Shown here in pieces: positions 1 through 9,728 of a DNA stretch of 64,000 bases. This DNA is from Flavobacterium johnsoniae (GTDB lineage: Bacteria > Bacteroidota > Bacteroidia > Flavobacteriales > Flavobacteriaceae): NCBI RefSeq assembly GCF_030388325.1, contig NZ_CP103794.1:3100001-3164000 (forward strand), read 5' to 3'. The notes beneath the pieces are model-generated. The model was not told the origin of the DNA. It made no database searches and was given only the letters and a program-made list of their open reading frames with translations. Position numbers and translations under genes: made by a program. Every line of letters starts with the position of its first letter. Within the stretch, counting starts at the first letter, position 1.

Positions 1-863
<863 letters not shown>

Positions 864-945
864 ATTGGATAATGTGGCAATTTGAAAATTAGATAATTCA
901 ACCTGGAACCTGAAACACAAAAACAAAAAACAAACTATAAAAAAA

Positions 946-1998
946 ATGGAAACAAAAAACATAAAAGCATTTGGTACAGAAGCGGCTGACGCGCCTTTAC
1001 AAACATTAGATATTAAGCGTAGAGCAGTTCAGGCGCATGATGTGGAAATTGAGATTTTATATTGCGGAATCTGTCATTCAGATCTACATTCGGCTAGAAA
1101 TGAATGGCATGGTACTATTTATCCGATAGTTCCTGGGCATGAAATTGTTGGACGTATTGTAAAGGTTGGAGATCATGTAAAAAACTTTAAAGTTGGCGAA
1201 TTAGCTGGAGTTGGCTGTTTGGTTGATTCTTGCAGAGAATGCGAACATTGCAAAAATGATTTAGAGCAATTTTGTGATGAAGGAAGTGTCCAAACATTTA
1301 ACTCGCCTGACAAGCATTTAGGCGGACAAACTTTTGGAGGTTATTCTCAAAGTATTGTAGTTGATGAAAGCTTTGCATTACACATTTCAGATAAATTAGA
1401 TCTTGCGGGAGTTGCTCCATTATTATGCGCAGGAATTACAACTTATTCGCCATTAAAACACTGGAAAGTTGGTCCTGGTCAAAAAGTTGGAATCGTAGGA
1501 ATTGGAGGTTTAGGTCACATGGGAATCAAAATTGCAAAAGCTATGGGTGCTCATGTTGTAGTTTTTACAACTAATTTATCTAAAACAGAAGATGCGAAAC
1601 GTCTTGGAGCAGATGAAGTTGTATTGTCTACAGACGAAGCGCAAATGGCAGAACATGCTAGAAGTTTAAACTTTATTTTAGACTGCGTTTCTGCAGAACA
1701 TAATATCGACGCTTACTTAAATTTACTAAAAGTTGACGGAACGCTTACTCTTGTTGGAGCTCCAATGGATCCGCTTCCTGTAACTTCTTTCAGTTTGATT
1801 TTAGGAAGAAGAAGTTTTTCGGGTTCTTTAATCGGCGGAATCGCAGAAACTCAAGAAATGCTGGATTTCTGTGCAGAACATAATATTACAGCTGATATCG
1901 AATTGATTGGCGTAAACGAAGTAAATGACGCTTACGAAAGATTATTAAAAGGTGATATCAAATATCGTTTTGTAATTGATATGGCTTCTTTGAAATAA
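946..1998 (+). CDS. Zinc-dependent alcohol dehydrogenase, cinnamyl-alcohol (YahK/AdhC) type
   Basis: Medium-chain NADP(H)-dependent aldehyde reductase/alcohol dehydrogenase, 350 aa, full length for the CAD family. Catalytic zinc ligands are C43, H65 and E66 (GICHSDLH, then PGHE). Structural zinc ligands are C96, C99, C102 and C110 (CRECEHCKNDLEQFC). The Rossmann glycine motif GIVGIGGLGHMG lies near residue 180. The family usually reduces a broad range of aldehydes with NADPH. It sits just downstream of an aldo/keto reductase and upstream of an AraC regulator, which suggests a small aldehyde or carbonyl stress group; that link is inference. The start ATG at 946 begins the conserved N-terminus. 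Confidence 0.95.
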   Translation: METKNIKAFGTEAADAPLQTLDIKRRAVQAHDVEIEILYCGICHSDLHSARNEWHGTIYPIVPGHEIVGRIVKVGDHVKNFKVGELAGVGCLVDSCRECEHCKNDLEQFCDEGSVQTFNSPDKHLGGQTFGGYSQSIVVDESFALHISDKLDLAGVAPLLCAGITTYSPLKHWKVGPGQKVGIVGIGGLGHMGIKIAKAMGAHVVVFTTNLSKTEDAKRLGADEVVLSTDEAQMAEHARSLNFILDCVSAEHNIDAYLNLLKVDGTLTLVGAPMDPLPVTSFSLILGRRSFSGSLIGGIAETQEMLDFCAEHNITADIELIGVNEVNDAYERLLKGDIKYRFVIDMASLK

Positions 1999-1999
1999 A

Positions 2000-2137
2000 A
2001 TTCAAAGACTCTAAGGTTCTGAGATTCTAAGTTTTTTAGTTTTTAATTATTTCAACATCTTAAAAAGTAAAAATAGATGCTGAGATTAAAGACAAAGTAA
2101 AAAACTTAGAATCTCGGCATCTTAATAACTTAGCCTC
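2000..2137. repeat. Inverted intergenic repeat of the CTAAGG/TCTGAG family
   Basis: Two arms made of short units such as CTAAGG, CTGAG and CTTAGAATCTC face each other, about 2005-2035 and 2103-2137, around an AT-rich spacer. The same units recur at 4637-4700, 18678-18715 and 35283-35320, so this is one member of a dispersed family. Confidence 0.7.
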
Positions 2138-2144
2138 TTTTTTG

Positions 2145-2152
2145 TATTTTTG
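2145..2152 (+). promoter_or_regulatory. Bacteroidota -7 promoter element (TAnnTTTG) of the AraC gene
   Basis: TATTTTTG matches TAnnTTTG exactly and lies 25 bases before the TTG start at 2178. The leader would be roughly 20 bases. I do not see a clear -33 TTG at the usual distance. Confidence 0.6.
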
Positions 2153-2177
2153 AAAAGAACAATCAAAAGCAAATTCT

Positions 2178-3050
2178 TTGAATAAAGATCTAATTCCTGT
2201 TTTATCTGTTGGCAATATACTTGGAGAAGAAACTTTAGGTATTACTTTATTTCGCCATAGCGTAAAGGGAAGAAATGCTTTTGAACAACCTCATAAACAC
2301 GATTTTTACCTCGTTTTTTTCGTAGAAAAAGGATCAGGAATTCATAATGTCGATTTTACAAAATATAACGTTGCAGATAATCAGGTTTTCTTTGTTAGGC
2401 CAGGTCAAGTTCATAATTGGCTGTTGAATGAAGATACAATAGGTTTTCAGCTGATGCTTTCGTCTGAAATTGTAAATATATTTTCAGGTTTAACCATTTT
2501 ACCATTCTTTGAACAAAATGTTCCTTATTGCCTTAAGCTGAACGAAAGCAGGTTTCAGGAAATAAAAAATCATCTTCATGATATTGAATTATTGCTACCC
2601 GAAAATGATTTGTTAAACAAAGAAATCACATTGTTGCAACTTCATTTGTTGCTAAAATTGTTGCAGAAAGATTATTTAATTCAATTTCCAGAACATGATT
2701 CTTCTTCAAAACCCGAAAAGATTATTAAACAGTTTAATTTTTTAATTGATCATCATTTTAATGAAGAATCTTCGGTACATTTTTATGCCGATAAATTAAA
2801 TATCACACCCAATTATCTCAATATTCTTTCGCAGCGCTATTTAAAAATTCCCGCTGGCGATGTTATAAAAGAACGAACTATACTAGAAGCAAAACGTTTG
2901 CTTACTAGTACAGACTTATCAATCAAAGAAATTGCCTACCAGTTAGGGTTTAACGATAATACTTATTTTACTAAAGTATTTAAAAAGTATGTTGGCAAAA
3001 CACCAGGTGATTTTAAAGAAAGTTATAAATTTTACCATCCTTATCCGTAA
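2178..3050 (+). CDS. AraC family transcriptional regulator
   Basis: 290 aa. The N-terminal cupin-type sensor (about 20-150) includes the PHKHDFYLVFFVEKGSG strand with its His pair and the FFVRPGQVHNWLL turn. The C-terminal double helix-turn-helix (about 190-285) ends in IAYQLGFNDNTYFTKVFKKYVGKTP-type sequence typical of AraC/XylS DNA binding. The start is TTG at 2178: the frame is closed by TGA at 2151-2153 and no ATG precedes the conserved region. It probably controls the upstream alcohol dehydrogenase/aldo-keto reductase pair or the amidohydrolase just downstream; the ligand is unknown. Confidence 0.92.
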   Translation: MNKDLIPVLSVGNILGEETLGITLFRHSVKGRNAFEQPHKHDFYLVFFVEKGSGIHNVDFTKYNVADNQVFFVRPGQVHNWLLNEDTIGFQLMLSSEIVNIFSGLTILPFFEQNVPYCLKLNESRFQEIKNHLHDIELLLPENDLLNKEITLLQLHLLLKLLQKDYLIQFPEHDSSSKPEKIIKQFNFLIDHHFNEESSVHFYADKLNITPNYLNILSQRYLKIPAGDVIKERTILEAKRLLTSTDLSIKEIAYQLGFNDNTYFTKVFKKYVGKTPGDFKESYKFYHPYP

Positions 3051-3143
3051 TATTACCGTTCTGTTTTCGGTTTCTAAACGAATTTTGCATAATACTTTTC
3101 AATATAAAATTTGAAACGTATTATAAAATGTAAAAATCAAGAT

Positions 3144-4505
3144 ATGGAAGAAAATCTCATAAGCAGAAAGAAGTTTTTAGGATTAGGAGCAGCGGCAACA
3201 GGCGCAGCGTTGTTTTCTGGAATTGGAGCAAATGCAGCTTCGCAAGTTTTGCCCGTTATGGAAGAAAATAAAACTTCAGGAGAATATATTTTAAGCAATG
3301 TAAGATTGGAGGACGGTTTTGAATACAACGAAAAAAATGAAGTTGTAGCAACAAAAACGAACTTATACAATTTGCATATTGCTAATGGTAAAATCAAAAA
3401 TATCATTTCTGGAAAATCTGATTTGAAACTAAAAACCATAGATGCAAAAGGACTTTTAATGCTTCCGGGATTGCGAGATATGCACATTCATATCGATAAA
3501 ACATTTTATGGTGGCAATTGGAATGCGGCTCCTAGAAAAGGATATACGGTAAAAGATATGATTACGCTGGAGCAAAAACTTATTCCGCAATTATTACCCG
3601 ATTCACAGCGAAAAGCCGAAGAAGCAATTAAATTGATGCAAAGTCAAGGAAGTTATTTTGCTAGATGTCAAACGAATATTGATCCCGTAAGCGGACTGAA
3701 AAGTCTGGAACATCTTTTGGCAGCATTAGAAAATAATAAAGATAGTTTTGGATGGGAAATTGTAGCTTTTCCGCAACACGGAATTTTGTATTCGCAGTCA
3801 GAACCGTTATTGCGTGAAGCGGCTAAAATGGGAGTTGATTTTATTGGAGGCTTAGATCCGACAAATGTTGATGGCAATATGGAAAAGTCGCTCGATACAA
3901 TGTTCCAAATTGCACTTGACAATAAAAAAGGAATCGATATTCATTTGCATGAATCACCGCCATCTGGAAAAGCTGCGATTGAATATATTATAAAAAGAAC
4001 GGAAGAAAATAAAGAACTTCAAGGAAAAACATATATCAGTCATGGTTTTGCTTTGGCAAGAATGGAACCAAAAGATATGGAGAAAATTGCCGAACAAATG
4101 GGCAATTTAGGAATTGGAGTAATTTCTACTATTCCGATTGGAAGAACCATAATGCCAATTCCGACGCTAAAAAAATACGGCGTAAAATTGATGACAGGAA
4201 CAGACAGTATCGTCGATCACTGGCAGCCTTTTGGAACTTGCGATATGCTAGAAAAAGCAAAATTATGCGCACAACTTTACGGATGGACTGATGAATTTGG
4301 TTTAAGCCGAGCGCTTCATATTGCAACAAAAGACGAAATTTTACCATTAAATGATGCCGGAACACGAACTTGGCCATTACCAGGAAACGATGCCGACTTT
4401 ATTCTAGTAAAAGCAAGCTGTTCTGCCGAAGCTGTAGCACGTCTTCCAAAAAGAGAAGGAGTTTTCTTTAAAGGAAAAATGATTTCAGGATCTTTAAAAG
4501 TATAG
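3144..4505 (+). CDS. Tat-exported amidohydrolase, cytosine-deaminase-like
   Basis: 453 aa from ATG 3144. A TTG start at 3111 is possible but would add 11 residues before a good export signal. The N-terminus SRKKFLGLGAAATGAALFSG resembles a Tat signal with one Arg of the pair replaced by Lys. Metal-dependent hydrolase motifs follow: PGLRDMHIHIDKTF (HxH metal ligands), FPQHGI, DIHLHE (His ligand), TYISHGFAL (His) and MTGTDS (catalytic Asp). This order fits the amidohydrolase/cytosine deaminase superfamily, which hydrolyses ring amides or deaminates purines and pyrimidines. The periplasmic location is unusual for a cytosine deaminase, so the substrate is open. It follows the AraC gene on the same strand. 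Confidence 0.88.
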   Translation: MEENLISRKKFLGLGAAATGAALFSGIGANAASQVLPVMEENKTSGEYILSNVRLEDGFEYNEKNEVVATKTNLYNLHIANGKIKNIISGKSDLKLKTIDAKGLLMLPGLRDMHIHIDKTFYGGNWNAAPRKGYTVKDMITLEQKLIPQLLPDSQRKAEEAIKLMQSQGSYFARCQTNIDPVSGLKSLEHLLAALENNKDSFGWEIVAFPQHGILYSQSEPLLREAAKMGVDFIGGLDPTNVDGNMEKSLDTMFQIALDNKKGIDIHLHESPPSGKAAIEYIIKRTEENKELQGKTYISHGFALARMEPKDMEKIAEQMGNLGIGVISTIPIGRTIMPIPTLKKYGVKLMTGTDSIVDHWQPFGTCDMLEKAKLCAQLYGWTDEFGLSRALHIATKDEILPLNDAGTRTWPLPGNDADFILVKASCSAEAVARLPKREGVFFKGKMISGSLKV

Positions 4506-4590
4506 GTTCAAAGGAACAAAGGGACAAAGGTTCAGAGGCTTTCAAAAAAACCTTTGTCCCTTTGTGCCTCTGAACCTTTGAACCTCAAAA
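4506..4590. repeat. Inverted repeat of the ACAAAGG/TTCAGAGG family
   Basis: Arms of about 35 bases built from AAAGG, ACAAAGGGACAAAGG and TTCAGAGG face each other directly after the amidohydrolase stop. The same units occur at 17218-17260 and 17342-17390. Confidence 0.75.
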
Positions 4591-4595
4591 AAAAC

Positions 4596-4632
4596 AACCC
4601 CCTCAAGCAATTCAACTCTTGAAGGGGTTTTT
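4596..4632. terminator. Intrinsic terminator, bidirectional
   Basis: Hairpin of AACCCCCTCAAG with CTTGAAGGGGTT (one internal mismatch), T-rich on the right and A-rich on the left. It lies between the convergent amidohydrolase and DUF4142 genes. Confidence 0.7.
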
Positions 4633-4636
4633 AGCA

Positions 4637-4700
4637 AAGATTTGAGGTTCTTAGATGCTACATTTAGAACCTTAGAATCTCAGAATCTTCGCATCTAAAA
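4637..4700. repeat. Intergenic CTAAGG/TCTGAG repeat
   Basis: Units GAGGTTCTTAGATGC and GAACCTTAGAATCTCAGAATC form an imperfect inverted repeat of the same family as 2000-2137. Confidence 0.6.
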
Positions 4701-4726
4701 ATAAATAATAACCAATTAAATTTATT

Positions 4727-5314
4727 TTACTTTTTGTCTAGGTTTTGTTTCAGCAATTTAGCGTGTTCTAAATGTGCCGTTAAACCCGCAATATTATTAG
4801 CAGCCCAAGTTCTAACTTCTTGATCGTTGGCATCTTTGGCTGCTTTTTCTAGTTTTTTGATTGCTTTTTCGTGACCATCAATCATTAAGTCAGCAAATTT
4901 TTTATCGAAATCAACACCAGTTTTTTCGTTCAATTTATTGTATTCCTCTTGTCCGTCTTCAGTTAGAGAAGTTGGAAGAGTAAAGTTTTTCGCTTTTGCT
5001 AAAGCACTTACTTCAGAAGCCGATTTAGTATGCTCATCAACAAGCATTTTACCAAATTTTTTCACTTCAGCATTTGTACTTTTAGTTTGTGCCAGTTTAC
5101 CGATTTCAATTTCTGCCAAATTTACTTCAGCCTGATCTACTAAGAACTCAGAATCGTCTTCTTTGCTGTCAATAGAATCGAATTTTGCCTCATTTGCATC
5201 TTCTGCTACTTCTTTTGGATCTTCTTGTTTCGTTTCATTTTTACAAGATTGAAGGCATAATATAAGTAGTCCTGCTCCTAAAATGGTTTTTCCGGCTAAT
5301 AGTAACTTTTTCAT
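4727..5314 (-). CDS. DUF4142 lipoprotein
   Basis: 195 aa. The N-terminus has a lipoprotein signal with the lipobox LCLQSC, followed by an acidic, Lys-rich linker. From about residue 55 the DUF4142 four-helix, ferritin-like region is visible: FLVDQAEVNLAEIEIGKLA, then VKKFGKMLVDEHTKSA, and a second helix pair ending near AGLTAHLEHAKLL. Members are envelope proteins common in stress-gene neighbourhoods; no enzymatic activity is established. It is a single gene that converges on the amidohydrolase. Confidence 0.85.
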   Translation of the reverse strand: MKKLLLAGKTILGAGLLILCLQSCKNETKQEDPKEVAEDANEAKFDSIDSKEDDSEFLVDQAEVNLAEIEIGKLAQTKSTNAEVKKFGKMLVDEHTKSASEVSALAKAKNFTLPTSLTEDGQEEYNKLNEKTGVDFDKKFADLMIDGHEKAIKKLEKAAKDANDQEVRTWAANNIAGLTAHLEHAKLLKQNLDKK

Positions 5315-5480
5315 GATTTTAATAGTTTAAATGTTATAATGTAAAATTATTGAGAAGATGTAAGAAAATTTTACAGGATTTTAAAAGATTGTTATAGGAT
5401 TTTTATATTTTTAATTCTGATAAAGAATGTATGTTTTATCAAGTAAAATTAAATTTAGAAAACTAACATGTAGAATATCA

Positions 5481-5879
5481 ATGAAAATAGCTAGAACAAT
5501 TTGTTTATTTATCTTATTTGGAATTTTTTGCATTTACATAAATTTTTTCTCGCCATTTGTAATGCCTTGGCAAAGAGAAGATGCTATAAAAAGTGCTTTG
5601 AGTTGGGGACAATTAGAAAAACTTCCTGAAAATGCAGAGATTATTGATATGGAAAAAAGAGGCTCAATCTTTACACGTCAATTTATAATTGAGTTTGAAA
5701 GTTCTGAATTGGAAATAAAAAAATGGATGCTAAAGAGTAAAGGATTCAAAAATAATATTCCAAAAACTATAAAAAACACCAAAATCTATCTCATTTATCC
5801 AAAAGAAGATTTGGAATCATCTGGAGGAAAAGTCGAAATAACCGGAAACAGAGTTTTAATTAATATGAGTTGGAGTTAA
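5481..5879 (+). CDS. Small envelope protein of unknown function
   Basis: 132 aa from ATG 5481; an earlier in-frame ATG at 5427 would add a basic stretch ahead of the membrane helix. One hydrophobic N-terminal segment (IARTICLFILFGIFCIYINFF) acts as an anchor or uncleaved signal; the rest is a soluble mixed domain with a PWQRED turn. I recognise no family. It leads a run of three closely spaced unknown genes (gaps of 15 and 30 bases) closed by a terminator at 7076, so the three are probably cotranscribed and act together at the envelope. Confidence 0.6.
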   Translation: MKIARTICLFILFGIFCIYINFFSPFVMPWQREDAIKSALSWGQLEKLPENAEIIDMEKRGSIFTRQFIIEFESSELEIKKWMLKSKGFKNNIPKTIKNTKIYLIYPKEDLESSGGKVEITGNRVLINMSWS

Positions 5880-5894
5880 TCAATCTAATCCAAA

Positions 5895-6479
5895 ATGAGA
5901 AAAAATCTTTTTACAATTTTACTTTCAATAATAATCGTCTCTTGCCAATCAAACTCAGAATTCAAAACTCTAGATTTTGGTGATTTTGAAATAACAGTTC
6001 CACAGCAATGGGAAAAATTAGAATTTAAAGGAATTGATAGTTATGTAGGAGGGATAATTACACCAGAAAAAGATTCTTTGATTTTTGATATTGGTTGGTA
6101 TTCTAGCGATATCACTAAAAATGATCTTCCATTAGTTTTTGACAAAAATAGTTATGCAGAATTAACTCAAAAGCAAAAACAGCTTTTGAAAAAGACCAAA
6201 CATTTAATTGTAGATTCTTTATCAGGAGATATTGAATTTGCAAAATACAAAAGGCACAAATTTGTTTTTTACAACATAGATTGCTTTAAAGCAAAGATAA
6301 TTACACCTGCAAATAAAGAATTTGGCACAACGGGAATTTATATTGATAGTTTAAGAGGCAATTCTAAAGATTTCAATAAGACTAATATGTGTTTTTATGG
6401 TCGTAATTTAAAAGAGAAAACACAAAATCAATTTGTAAAAGCTTTGAAAACGATCAAGCTTAAAGAATTTTGTCATTAA
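5895..6479 (+). CDS. Hypothetical lipoprotein
   Basis: 194 aa. The signal ends in a lipobox IIVSC, so Cys18 is likely lipidated. The mature part starts with FGDFEITVPQQWEKLEFKGID, resembling the PsbP/MOG1-like or other short beta-rich lipoproteins whose first strand reads as a substrate-facing W motif; this likeness is weak. No catalytic motif is seen. It is the middle gene of the three-gene run at 5481-7049. Confidence 0.7.
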   Translation: MRKNLFTILLSIIIVSCQSNSEFKTLDFGDFEITVPQQWEKLEFKGIDSYVGGIITPEKDSLIFDIGWYSSDITKNDLPLVFDKNSYAELTQKQKQLLKKTKHLIVDSLSGDIEFAKYKRHKFVFYNIDCFKAKIITPANKEFGTTGIYIDSLRGNSKDFNKTNMCFYGRNLKEKTQNQFVKALKTIKLKEFCH

Positions 6480-6509
6480 AAAAAGCTACAAAATCATTTT
6501 ATTACTATT

Positions 6510-7049
6510 ATGAAAAAAACGCAAACGTTTACCGTTGTAAATATAGTATTGTTGGGAATTTTCATTTTGCTTGGATTTTATTTTAAATCTGCGAAAAGTA
6601 AATATCTAAGAACAGATATTTACGCATTTAAAGAAGATTCATGGAAATATTCAATCGTAATTTCTCTTCTATTATTACTGATAATAACCTTTTATTTCAT
6701 TCATTTTTTAAAGAAGAAAATAAGAATAGGTAATTTGCTTTTAATTATGCTATATGCATTTATGATTCCGTATTTTTTTAAAACTTACATCGATAACTTT
6801 TTGCTTTACATTAATACACAATTTACTCACGAAGTTGCTGTTGTAGAATATAATATAATTGAAAACAAAAAAAATAAAGTGTATGAATTATATGACGGAA
6901 ATATTTTTATCGATGAAAAAGAAGAATTAGATAAAATCAGCAATCATATAATTAATTCAAAATATAAGTCAATTCGCGAGTATAAAAATAAAGATGTTAT
7001 CAAGGTAGAATTTACTAATGGTTTATTGAATGTTAAATATTTAGAATAA
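6510..7049 (+). CDS. Integral membrane protein of unknown function
   Basis: 179 aa with three predicted membrane helices: about 9-27, 49-69 and 76-96. They are followed by a soluble C-terminal domain rich in Lys and Glu. No family motif is recognised. It is the last gene of a probable operon with the lipoprotein at 5895; a strong hairpin terminator follows 26 bases after the stop. Base composition is even more AT-rich than the neighbours, which could mean recent acquisition but is weak evidence alone. Confidence 0.6.
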   Translation: MKKTQTFTVVNIVLLGIFILLGFYFKSAKSKYLRTDIYAFKEDSWKYSIVISLLLLLIITFYFIHFLKKKIRIGNLLLIMLYAFMIPYFFKTYIDNFLLYINTQFTHEVAVVEYNIIENKKNKVYELYDGNIFIDEKEELDKISNHIINSKYKSIREYKNKDVIKVEFTNGLLNVKYLE

Positions 7050-7075
7050 AGAAATTAGTTTTTAATATTTAAAAA

Positions 7076-7112
7076 CAAAATCCCAACTCCCTATAGAGTT
7101 GGGATTTTTGTT
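7076..7112 (+). terminator. Intrinsic terminator
   Basis: Perfect 9-bp stem TCCCAACTC/GAGTTGGGA (7081-7089 with 7096-7104), extended by A:T pairs, then TTTTTGTTTT. It closes the three-gene run 5481-7049. Confidence 0.9.
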
Positions 7113-7294
7113 TTATAACATTAACCATTAATAATTAACGATTCATAATTCAACTAAATTTTACATTCCCACTTTCAGAATTCCCATGCTACAAATATGA
7201 AATTACCAACCAAAATTCTATAACAGAATCGCTTTACTTTTTGAGGAACTTTGACTTATCAGATTTTTAGAAATAATCTTTAAAAATTAAAGTC

Positions 7295-7534
7295 ATGCCA
7301 GATCCAAGAATTAAGAATGAAAAGCAATATGAGGCGTTGGTGAAAAAAGGATACAGCAAAGAAAAATCGGCGCGTATAGCCAATACACCAGATGCAGGTG
7401 AGAAAGGCGGAAAAGCAAAACCTTATGAAGAATGGACAAAAGAAGAGCTTCAAAAACAAGCGAGTAAAGTCGGAATACAAGGAAGATCTTATATGAATAA
7501 AAAGAGTTTAATTGACTCTCTAAGAAATAATTAA
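7295..7534 (+). CDS. Small Rho_N-like / SAP-like protein
   Basis: 79 aa, basic. The first half holds KNEKQYEALVKKGYSKEKSARIAN, as in DUF7218-type small proteins. The second half (about 45-79) fits a Rho termination factor N-terminal-like helical fold, with EELQKQASKVGIQGRSYMNK then KKSLIDSLRNN, a fold that often binds nucleic acid. It lies 41 bases before the topoisomerase IB gene, so a joint role at DNA is plausible. Start ATG 7295. Confidence 0.75.
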   Translation: MPDPRIKNEKQYEALVKKGYSKEKSARIANTPDAGEKGGKAKPYEEWTKEELQKQASKVGIQGRSYMNKKSLIDSLRNN

Positions 7535-7575
7535 AATTTGAAATGAATTATTAGTGTGATAAAAATTTAAATATC

Positions 7576-8670
7576 ATGAATGCTGCGAGAAAAGAAATTT
7601 TAATGGATCAATTGATAAAGACGCCACATTTAGTAATAGAAAAACTAGATCTGGAGTATATAAATGATAATCAATTGACGATTGTAAGATGTCGCGAAGG
7701 AGAAAATTTCGTTTACAAAAAAAACGGAAAAAATGTAAAAAGCAAACATGAAATTAAACGTATTAATAGTTTAGTGCTTCCACCGGCTTGGGAAAATGTT
7801 CGAATCACATCCATAACAAACGGTCATTTACAAGCAGTTGGAACAGATTTAAAAAACAGAAAGCAATATCGCTATCACCCAAAATGGAATCTGATTCGAA
7901 ATCAGACTAAGTTTTATAAAATAGCGGCATTTGGTGCAAAACTTCCATCGATTCGAAAACAAGTTGATCTTGATTTAGAGAAGAAAGAATGGTCGAAGGA
8001 AAAGGTAACGGCTTTAGTCATTCGATTGATGGAAGAAACGCACATTAGAATTGGAAATGAAAAATACGCCAAAGACAACAAATCGTACGGACTTTCTACT
8101 TTGAGAAAACGTCATATCAATATCAATAAAAATTCACTTCGATTTGAATTTGTCGGTAAAAAAGGCAAGCAGCATACAATAACTACCCGAAATAAAAAAC
8201 TGATAAAATTAGTTAGCCGATGCGAGGAAATTCCAGGTTGGGAAGTTTTTAAATATTACGATAAAAACGGAGAAAAAAAGGTGTTGGACAGCCATATGGT
8301 AAATGAATACCTTCATAATATATCTGGGGAATATTTTAGTGCGAAAGATTTCAGAACGTGGGCAGCGTCAATTATTTTCTTCGAAAGTTTAATGGAAATG
8401 GGAATTGCATCTAGCGAGAAAGAAATTAAACAGAACGTTATAACTGCTTTTGATTTAACTGCTGAAGCGCTTGGAAACACTCGAAAAGTTTGCAAAGATT
8501 ATTATGTTCATCCGCTTTTGATTTCTACTTACGAAGACGGTTCTATTGAGAAATATTTCGATATGGCAAAAAAGAGCCGAAGCACTAGAAAGTATTTTAC
8601 AAAATCAGAAATAGCATTTTCAGAACTGATTCAGAATTATGAAATTAATCTAGAGTCAGAATGTTCATAA
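7576..8670 (+). CDS. DNA topoisomerase IB, bacterial/poxvirus type
   Basis: 364 aa, the usual size for bacterial type IB enzymes. These relax supercoils through a 3'-phosphotyrosyl intermediate. The N-terminal domain includes YKKNGKNV and INSLVLPPAWENVRI. The catalytic domain has RLMEETHIRIGNEKYAKDN with the first active-site Arg, FVGKKGKQH with the Lys, FRTWAASIIFFESL with the second Arg region, and KVCKDYYVHP holding the nucleophilic Tyr. This enzyme is accessory to the essential topoisomerases and is patchily distributed in bacteria. It sits among stress genes and directly after a Rho_N-like protein. Confidence 0.95.
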   Translation: MNAARKEILMDQLIKTPHLVIEKLDLEYINDNQLTIVRCREGENFVYKKNGKNVKSKHEIKRINSLVLPPAWENVRITSITNGHLQAVGTDLKNRKQYRYHPKWNLIRNQTKFYKIAAFGAKLPSIRKQVDLDLEKKEWSKEKVTALVIRLMEETHIRIGNEKYAKDNKSYGLSTLRKRHININKNSLRFEFVGKKGKQHTITTRNKKLIKLVSRCEEIPGWEVFKYYDKNGEKKVLDSHMVNEYLHNISGEYFSAKDFRTWAASIIFFESLMEMGIASSEKEIKQNVITAFDLTAEALGNTRKVCKDYYVHPLLISTYEDGSIEKYFDMAKKSRSTRKYFTKSEIAFSELIQNYEINLESECS

Positions 8671-8752
8671 AAGAGTTAAAGCGTCTCTTTAAAAGCTTAA
8701 AAACACATACAGACAAAATCAAAAAATCAGTATTAACTAAAAAACTATTATT

Positions 8753-8914
8753 ATGTTACGTTGGACAGTCACATTTATTATTCTAGCCATAGTGGCGGGA
8801 ATATTTGGTTTTGGCGGAATTGCCGCTGGAGCCGCTAGTATAGCAAAAATTTTATTCTTTATATTTTTAGTCTTATTTGTTATTTCTCTAATCAGCGGAA
8901 GAACAAGAGTTTAA
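8753..8914 (+). CDS. DUF1328 (YtjA-type) small membrane protein
   Basis: 53 aa, beginning [20 protein letters not shown] and ending [10 protein letters not shown]. Two short hydrophobic helices are separated by the Gly/Ala-rich turn [12 protein letters not shown], the pattern of DUF1328. The family sits in the inner membrane of many proteobacteria and Bacteroidota, often in stress clusters with CsbD or DUF892 proteins; the function is unknown. The stop codon is TAA at 8912-8914. Confidence 0.88.
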   Translation: MLRWTVTFIILAIVAGIFGFGGIAAGAASIAKILFFIFLVLFVISLISGRTRV

Positions 8915-8941
8915 TAAAAATATCAGTAAATAAAGCAAACA

Positions 8942-8971
8942 AAACGACACATTTATTTTGATGTGTCGTTT
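8942..8971. terminator. Hairpin, probable terminator
   Basis: Perfect 11-bp stem AAACGACACAT with ATGTGTCGTTT around an 8-base loop, 27 bases after the DUF1328 stop. The T run is short, so termination may be partial and feed the next gene. Confidence 0.6.
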
Positions 8972-9000
8972 CTGGTTTCAATCTAAAAATAATAATAGTC

Positions 9001-9645
9001 ATGGGAACAAAAAGCGGTGCTTATCAGGATGTATACGTCAAAAGAGACGATGCAATGGTAAGTTTGAAAAATGATGTTACAGATTTTTGCGAAAAATATA
9101 TAAAACCAGTTCATCCTCAAAATTGGGATTGGTCGATACGAGATTTTGAAGATCCAAAAAATGATCCGACAGATGCAGAGGCAAGAGCTATTGCAAATGT
9201 CGTTTTTAAGGATTTAAATGATAGAAAACACACAGATGTTGATCTTTCTACTATGAATAATGTGCATGCGATAAAAGCTTATTTAGATCCGAAAAGCAAA
9301 CACGAAGCTTTTAATATGGAAGAATTTGCTTTTGCTTTAAAGGTTGAATTAGAGCATGGTAAAATAAAAGATGTCAACGTGACCAATAATCATCCTTTTT
9401 TAACCGCCATGATTGCACTTGCGCACATGACAGAAAGTTTGACTTATTATAAAAGATTAAAAGTGATGGAAGCTGAAGGAGAAATATATGAGATTCTCAG
9501 AAAACTAGAGCATTCATCTCAAAAAGAAAAATGGCAGAAAGAATTGCACAAAGCAGAGTTGGAGCTTAAAGAAGCAAAAGCCGGATTGGCTGAGCGTTTG
9601 GAAAAAATGGACGATATTCCAGTATTGAAAATTATTGGAGATTAA
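9001..9645 (+). CDS. DUF5661-like protein
   Basis: 214 aa, soluble. The middle resembles DUF5661: an E-F-A-F-A-L-KVELEHGKIKDVNVTNN segment followed by ALAHMTESLTYYKRLKVMEAEGE. The C-terminal third is a charged helix that probably forms a coiled coil. The family is uncharacterised and is often found beside DUF892 or other stress genes, as here. ATG 9001 follows the hairpin at 8942; a strong terminator at 9664 ends the unit. Confidence 0.7.
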   Translation: MGTKSGAYQDVYVKRDDAMVSLKNDVTDFCEKYIKPVHPQNWDWSIRDFEDPKNDPTDAEARAIANVVFKDLNDRKHTDVDLSTMNNVHAIKAYLDPKSKHEAFNMEEFAFALKVELEHGKIKDVNVTNNHPFLTAMIALAHMTESLTYYKRLKVMEAEGEIYEILRKLEHSSQKEKWQKELHKAELELKEAKAGLAERLEKMDDIPVLKIIGD

Positions 9646-9663
9646 GTTGAATTTTTAAACTCA

Positions 9664-9705
9664 AAAAAACCGTCCCGTTTTTAAACGGGACGGTTTTTTA
9701 TTTTT
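9664..9705. terminator. Strong bidirectional terminator
   Basis: AAAAAACCGTCCCGTTT pairs with its complement around a 3-base loop and is flanked by A and T runs on either side. It lies between convergent genes ending at 9645 and 9729. Confidence 0.95.
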
Positions 9706-9728
9706 ACAATTTTTTTTAATTTAAAATT

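Noticed and set aside
3137..3487. Minus-strand frame opposite the amidohydrolase
   Set aside because: It lies wholly inside a gene with strong family motifs and has no motif of its own; the same applies to the other antisense frames in czcA, the adaptor, the kinase and SusC.
5481..7049. Toxin-immunity or secretion-effector reading of the three unknown genes
   Set aside because: No toxin domain, effector marker or immunity family could be recognised; left as unknown envelope proteins.
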